Source: Actinomycetota bacterium
Lineage (GTDB): Bacteria > Actinomycetota > Actinomycetes > Nanopelagicales > Nanopelagicaceae
Direction of reading: 5' to 3'
Assembly: GCA_009705075.1 (NCBI GenBank)
Contig: WLCY01000017.1
Coordinates: 1-8,554 of the forward strand
Length of the DNA stretch: 8,554 nt
Part shown: positions 6,244-8,554 of the stretch, piece after piece
Position numbering within the stretch: the stretch's first letter is position 1
Layout of the letters: each line of letters starts with the position of its first letter
Position numbers and translations under genes: made by a program
Notes under the pieces: model-generated
Told to the model about the DNA's origin: nothing
The model's input: only the letters and a program-made list of their open reading frames with translations
Database searches by the model: none

Positions 6244-8163
6244 GTGTCCGACTTAACCGGCGAAATTATCGATAACCGCTACCAACTCCAGAAGGTGGTC
6301 GCTTCTGGTGGCATGGCAACCATTTATTACGCACTCGATCTCCGTCTTGATCGCAGTGTTGCCGTAAAAATAATGCACCCTCATTTGGCCAATGATGAAG
6401 ATTTTGTTGCGAGATTCATACGTGAAGCGAAAGCTGCTGCGGCGCTTGCACATCCGAATATCGTTGCAATTCAAGATCAAGGTTGGAACCAAAGTGGTGT
6501 CCCTGCTGTTTTTATTGTTATGGAATATATCGAAGGATTTACGCTTCGAGATGTAATCGCAGATCAAGGAGCTCTTGGCGTCACGGAGAGTTTGAGATAT
6601 TTCGCACCTATTGCAGCAGCGATGGCCGCTGCCCATAAACATGGAATTTTACATCGCGATATTAAGCCAGAGAATGTTTTGATTTCTAAAGATGGTCGAG
6701 TAAAAATCGCAGATTTCGGGTTAGCAAAAGGCGCCGAACTTGGCTCAACGCTGACGGCCGAATCAAGCGTTATTTTAGGTAGCGTCTCATATCTCTCCCC
6801 TGAACAAGTACAACGCGGGGTATCAGATATGCGCAGTGATGTGTACGCGCTCGGAATAGTTTTATTTGAAATGCTAACGGGTAAAAAACCATACGACGGT
6901 GAGAGTCCAATTCAGATCGCCTACATGCATGTTAACCAAAACATTCCGGCGCCTTCTACATTGATTTCTGAAATTCCAGCCGAACTGGATGAAATAGTTT
7001 TAAAGGCAACTTCAAATAACCCTGACAAACGTTTTAAGGATGCTGGGGCTATGCAAGAGCGAGTTCTTGCGCTGCTCTCAAAGATAGATCCAAATCGCCG
7101 TCAGATGAGCCTTGAATTAGATATTCCAATACCAAAAGCTAAGGTTGCAAAGAAGAAACGCGGAAAGCTAGAACTATTAAAAAGTGTAACTACTCAGATC
7201 GATCTAAAGAGGGGCAATCTAATGCGCGAGAATACTAATTCCTCGGATAAGAGCCGGACTAGTCAGACCACACGTAAACGTAAAGTCTCAAAGCGCGTAA
7301 AACGTAATCGAGCTATTGCCTTATTTATATTATTCGCAATAGTGGCATTTAGCTGGTTCAAAATCTCCGGACCCGGAAATAAAATTGTAATTCCTTCACT
7401 AGCGGGCATGACTCAAACTCAGGCAGCAGAAGCTGTAGCGATACTTGGATTGAAAACAGATATAACTGAGCAGGTTTTTAGCGAGGATGTAGCAAAAGGA
7501 AAAGTTATAACTTCCGACCCAGCAGGAGGCGGTCGCGTTGCGATTGCTGGCACCGTCCACTTGATTATCTCCAAAGGTAAAGAGCGAATTGAAGTTCCCG
7601 ATATCTCTGGATTCACCATCGAGGAAGCGACAAGTGCACTTGAAAAAGTAAGGTTAAAAGTTGGCCGCGTAACCGAAAAATTTAGCGCGATTCAAGAAGC
7701 TGGTCTAGTTGTTGATGGCAGCCCTGCAATTGGTTCCGATGTCCGAAAAGATAGCACTGTAGATTTAATTGTCAGCAAGGGAATCGAACAAGTCGAACTT
7801 ACAAATTTCCAGGGTAAGACTAGCGATGAGGCACAAAATGAATTGACAGCCGCTGGACTTATTGTGAACAGTCAGTATGAATACAGCGACACTGTTGAGA
7901 TTGGAACAATAATTTCGCAAGATCCAAGTGATGTATCAACTATTGGTCGGGGCGAGAAGGTGACTTTGATTATTTCAAAGGGACCATCAAAGATTGCGGT
8001 ACCAAATGTTTATGGCCTAGCAAAAGATAAAGCGACCAAAATTTTAGAAGATCTTGGCTTCGTAGTAGAAAACAAGAATATGCCGGCGAAGAAGAAGGTA
8101 ACGAGCATCTCCCCTGATTGGAAAACCGAAGTTAGTCCTGGATCAACAATCAAGATCTCATAG
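6244..8163 (+). CDS. pknL: transmembrane Ser/Thr protein kinase with four PASTA repeats (PknL type)
   Basis: A 639-residue receptor-type eukaryotic-like kinase. The kinase domain covers about 12-275: glycine loop ASGGMATIY at 20-28, ATP lysine K42, helix-C E61, catalytic HRDIKPEN at 137-144 (D139, K141, N144), DFG at 157-159, SPE at 185-187 and D199. All catalytic residues are intact; the first loop glycine is Ala20. The activation loop carries Thr/Ser sites (169-180) for autophosphorylation. A basic linker (about 285-356, rich in Lys/Arg) precedes one membrane helix (about 357-372). Outside lie four PASTA repeats, about 383-445, 449-513, 516-580 and 583-639, the first three each closing with an LIxSKG strand. 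PASTA domains bind peptidoglycan fragments or lipid II, so a role in cell-wall or growth control is expected. The TSVILG-like activation segment and SPIQIAY helix resemble PknL rather than PknA/PknB. The start is the GTG 6 nt after a -10 candidate. Confidence 0.9.
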   Translation: MSDLTGEIIDNRYQLQKVVASGGMATIYYALDLRLDRSVAVKIMHPHLANDEDFVARFIREAKAAAALAHPNIVAIQDQGWNQSGVPAVFIVMEYIEGFTLRDVIADQGALGVTESLRYFAPIAAAMAAAHKHGILHRDIKPENVLISKDGRVKIADFGLAKGAELGSTLTAESSVILGSVSYLSPEQVQRGVSDMRSDVYALGIVLFEMLTGKKPYDGESPIQIAYMHVNQNIPAPSTLISEIPAELDEIVLKATSNNPDKRFKDAGAMQERVLALLSKIDPNRRQMSLELDIPIPKAKVAKKKRGKLELLKSVTTQIDLKRGNLMRENTNSSDKSRTSQTTRKRKVSKRVKRNRAIALFILFAIVAFSWFKISGPGNKIVIPSLAGMTQTQAAEAVAILGLKTDITEQVFSEDVAKGKVITSDPAGGGRVAIAGTVHLIISKGKERIEVPDISGFTIEEATSALEKVRLKVGRVTEKFSAIQEAGLVVDGSPAIGSDVRKDSTVDLIVSKGIEQVELTNFQGKTSDEAQNELTAAGLIVNSQYEYSDTVEIGTIISQDPSDVSTIGRGEKVTLIISKGPSKIAVPNVYGLAKDKATKILEDLGFVVENKNMPAKKKVTSISPDWKTEVSPGSTIKIS

Positions 8164-8187
8164 GCTAGGGTTTCCCAATGGCTAGCC
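8163..8187 (+). repeat. inverted repeat around the nfo start codon
   Basis: GGCTAG (8163-8168) can pair with CTAGCC (8182-8187), placing the nfo ATG (8178-8180) in the 13-nt loop and the AGGG ribosome binding site at the stem edge. The right arm is itself part of the palindrome GGCTAGCC (8180-8187). Such a hairpin could hinder initiation. A chance origin is quite possible at this arm length. Confidence 0.3.
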
Positions 8188-8554
8188 CGATTAAACTTCC
8201 CAGATTGGGCGCGCACACCCCGACTTCCGGGGGGATGGCAAAGCGTTCTATTGCATATGCGCAAGAAGTTAAGGCCGAAGCAATCCAAGTTTTCGCATCA
8301 AACCCACGTGGCTGGGCAATGCCAGAGGCAAACGTTGAGGCAGATAAATTATTTCGAGATAAGGCGCTCGAACTAGATATTGAAACCTATGTTCATGCCC
8401 CGTTCTTAATTAATCTTGGTTCGCCGACCGTTGCTACTTATGAAAATTCTGTTGCTTCGACCGCTTACTCTTTAAAGCGTGCCCGTGAAATCGGATCGAA
8501 GGGCGTTGTGATTCATACTGGTTCAGCCGTTGATATCAATCATGTTGAACAAGC
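8178..8554 (+). CDS. nfo: endonuclease IV (AP endonuclease), N-terminal part, truncated by the window end
   Basis: The frame stays open from ATG 8178 to the last base, giving 125 residues of a protein normally near 250-300. It matches the start of endonuclease IV, a zinc-dependent (beta/alpha)8 enzyme that cuts DNA at abasic sites in base-excision repair. Motifs are GAHTPTSGGM at 11-20 (counterpart of the GAHVSxAGG strand), QVFASNPRGW at 37-46, YVHAPFLINLGSP at 71-83 with zinc ligand H73, and GVVIHTGS at 109-116 with zinc ligand H113. AGGG at 8167-8170, 7 nt before the ATG, is a reasonable ribosome binding site. Another in-frame ATG at 8235 lies after the conserved GAH motif and is therefore not the start. 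The gene follows pknL by 14 nt, probably in the same transcript. Confidence 0.9.
   Translation, partial: MASPIKLPRLGAHTPTSGGMAKRSIAYAQEVKAEAIQVFASNPRGWAMPEANVEADKLFRDKALELDIETYVHAPFLINLGSPTVATYENSVASTAYSLKRAREIGSKGVVIHTGSAVDINHVEQ

Noticed and set aside
6253..6642. 129-codon - strand open frame opposite the kinase domain
   Set aside because: Lies wholly antisense to the conserved kinase domain; Cys/His/Arg-rich low-plausibility protein.
8218..8232. CCCCG/CGGGG hairpin as a terminator after pknL
   Set aside because: It lies inside the nfo reading frame over the conserved GAH...SGGM motif and is not followed by a T run.
8235..8237. Internal ATG as the nfo start, next to a G-run
   Set aside because: The conserved first barrel strand (GAH motif) is encoded upstream, and the G-run directly abuts the ATG with no spacing.

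Overview
The window is a compact, gene-dense bacterial segment, almost entirely coding, with moderate-to-low GC for an actinobacterium. The best guess is a streamlined freshwater Actinomycetota of the acI/Nanopelagicales type. This is inferred from four things: a PknL-type Ser/Thr kinase with PASTA repeats, actinobacterial-style MetF and polyprenyl synthase sequences, very short intergenic gaps, and GTG starts that look leaderless. No rRNA, tRNA, CRISPR array, insertion sequence or phage gene was found.

Left part (1-1505): the possible last codons of an unidentified + strand gene run into a - strand pair. That pair is a 5,10-methylenetetrahydrofolate reductase (metF) followed, with an 8-nt overlap, by a membrane CDP-alcohol phosphatidyltransferase. 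A 24-nt divergent gap (1506-1529) separates metF from the + strand genes. It appears to hold two back-to-back -10 elements, which would make both first genes leaderless.

Centre (1530-5002): crtE/idsA-type prenyl diphosphate synthase, phytoene desaturase crtI and phytoene synthase crtB lie head to tail with gaps of 14 and 0 nt. Together they should convert C5 isoprenoid units to geranylgeranyl diphosphate, then phytoene, then an acyclic carotenoid such as lycopene. No cyclase or retinal-forming oxygenase is present in the window.

Right-centre (5015-6234): a TPP (THI-box) riboswitch, whose 3' edge overlaps the ribosome binding site, precedes a PnuC-family transporter that is best read as the thiamine transporter PnuT. 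A small P-loop kinase starts inside the end of pnuT. This is a TPP-controlled vitamin-uptake unit. The kinase partner is the most interesting unknown of the window, because a coupled kinase could trap the imported substrate by phosphorylation.

Right end (6244-8554): a long transmembrane Ser/Thr protein kinase with four PASTA repeats (pknL type), then the N-terminal 125 codons of endonuclease IV (nfo), cut by the window edge. The order metF (divergent) - prenyl synthase - ... - pknL recalls the Rv2172c-Rv2173-...-Rv2176 region of Mycobacterium tuberculosis. Here the carotenoid and thiamine genes occupy the interval between prenyl synthase and kinase.
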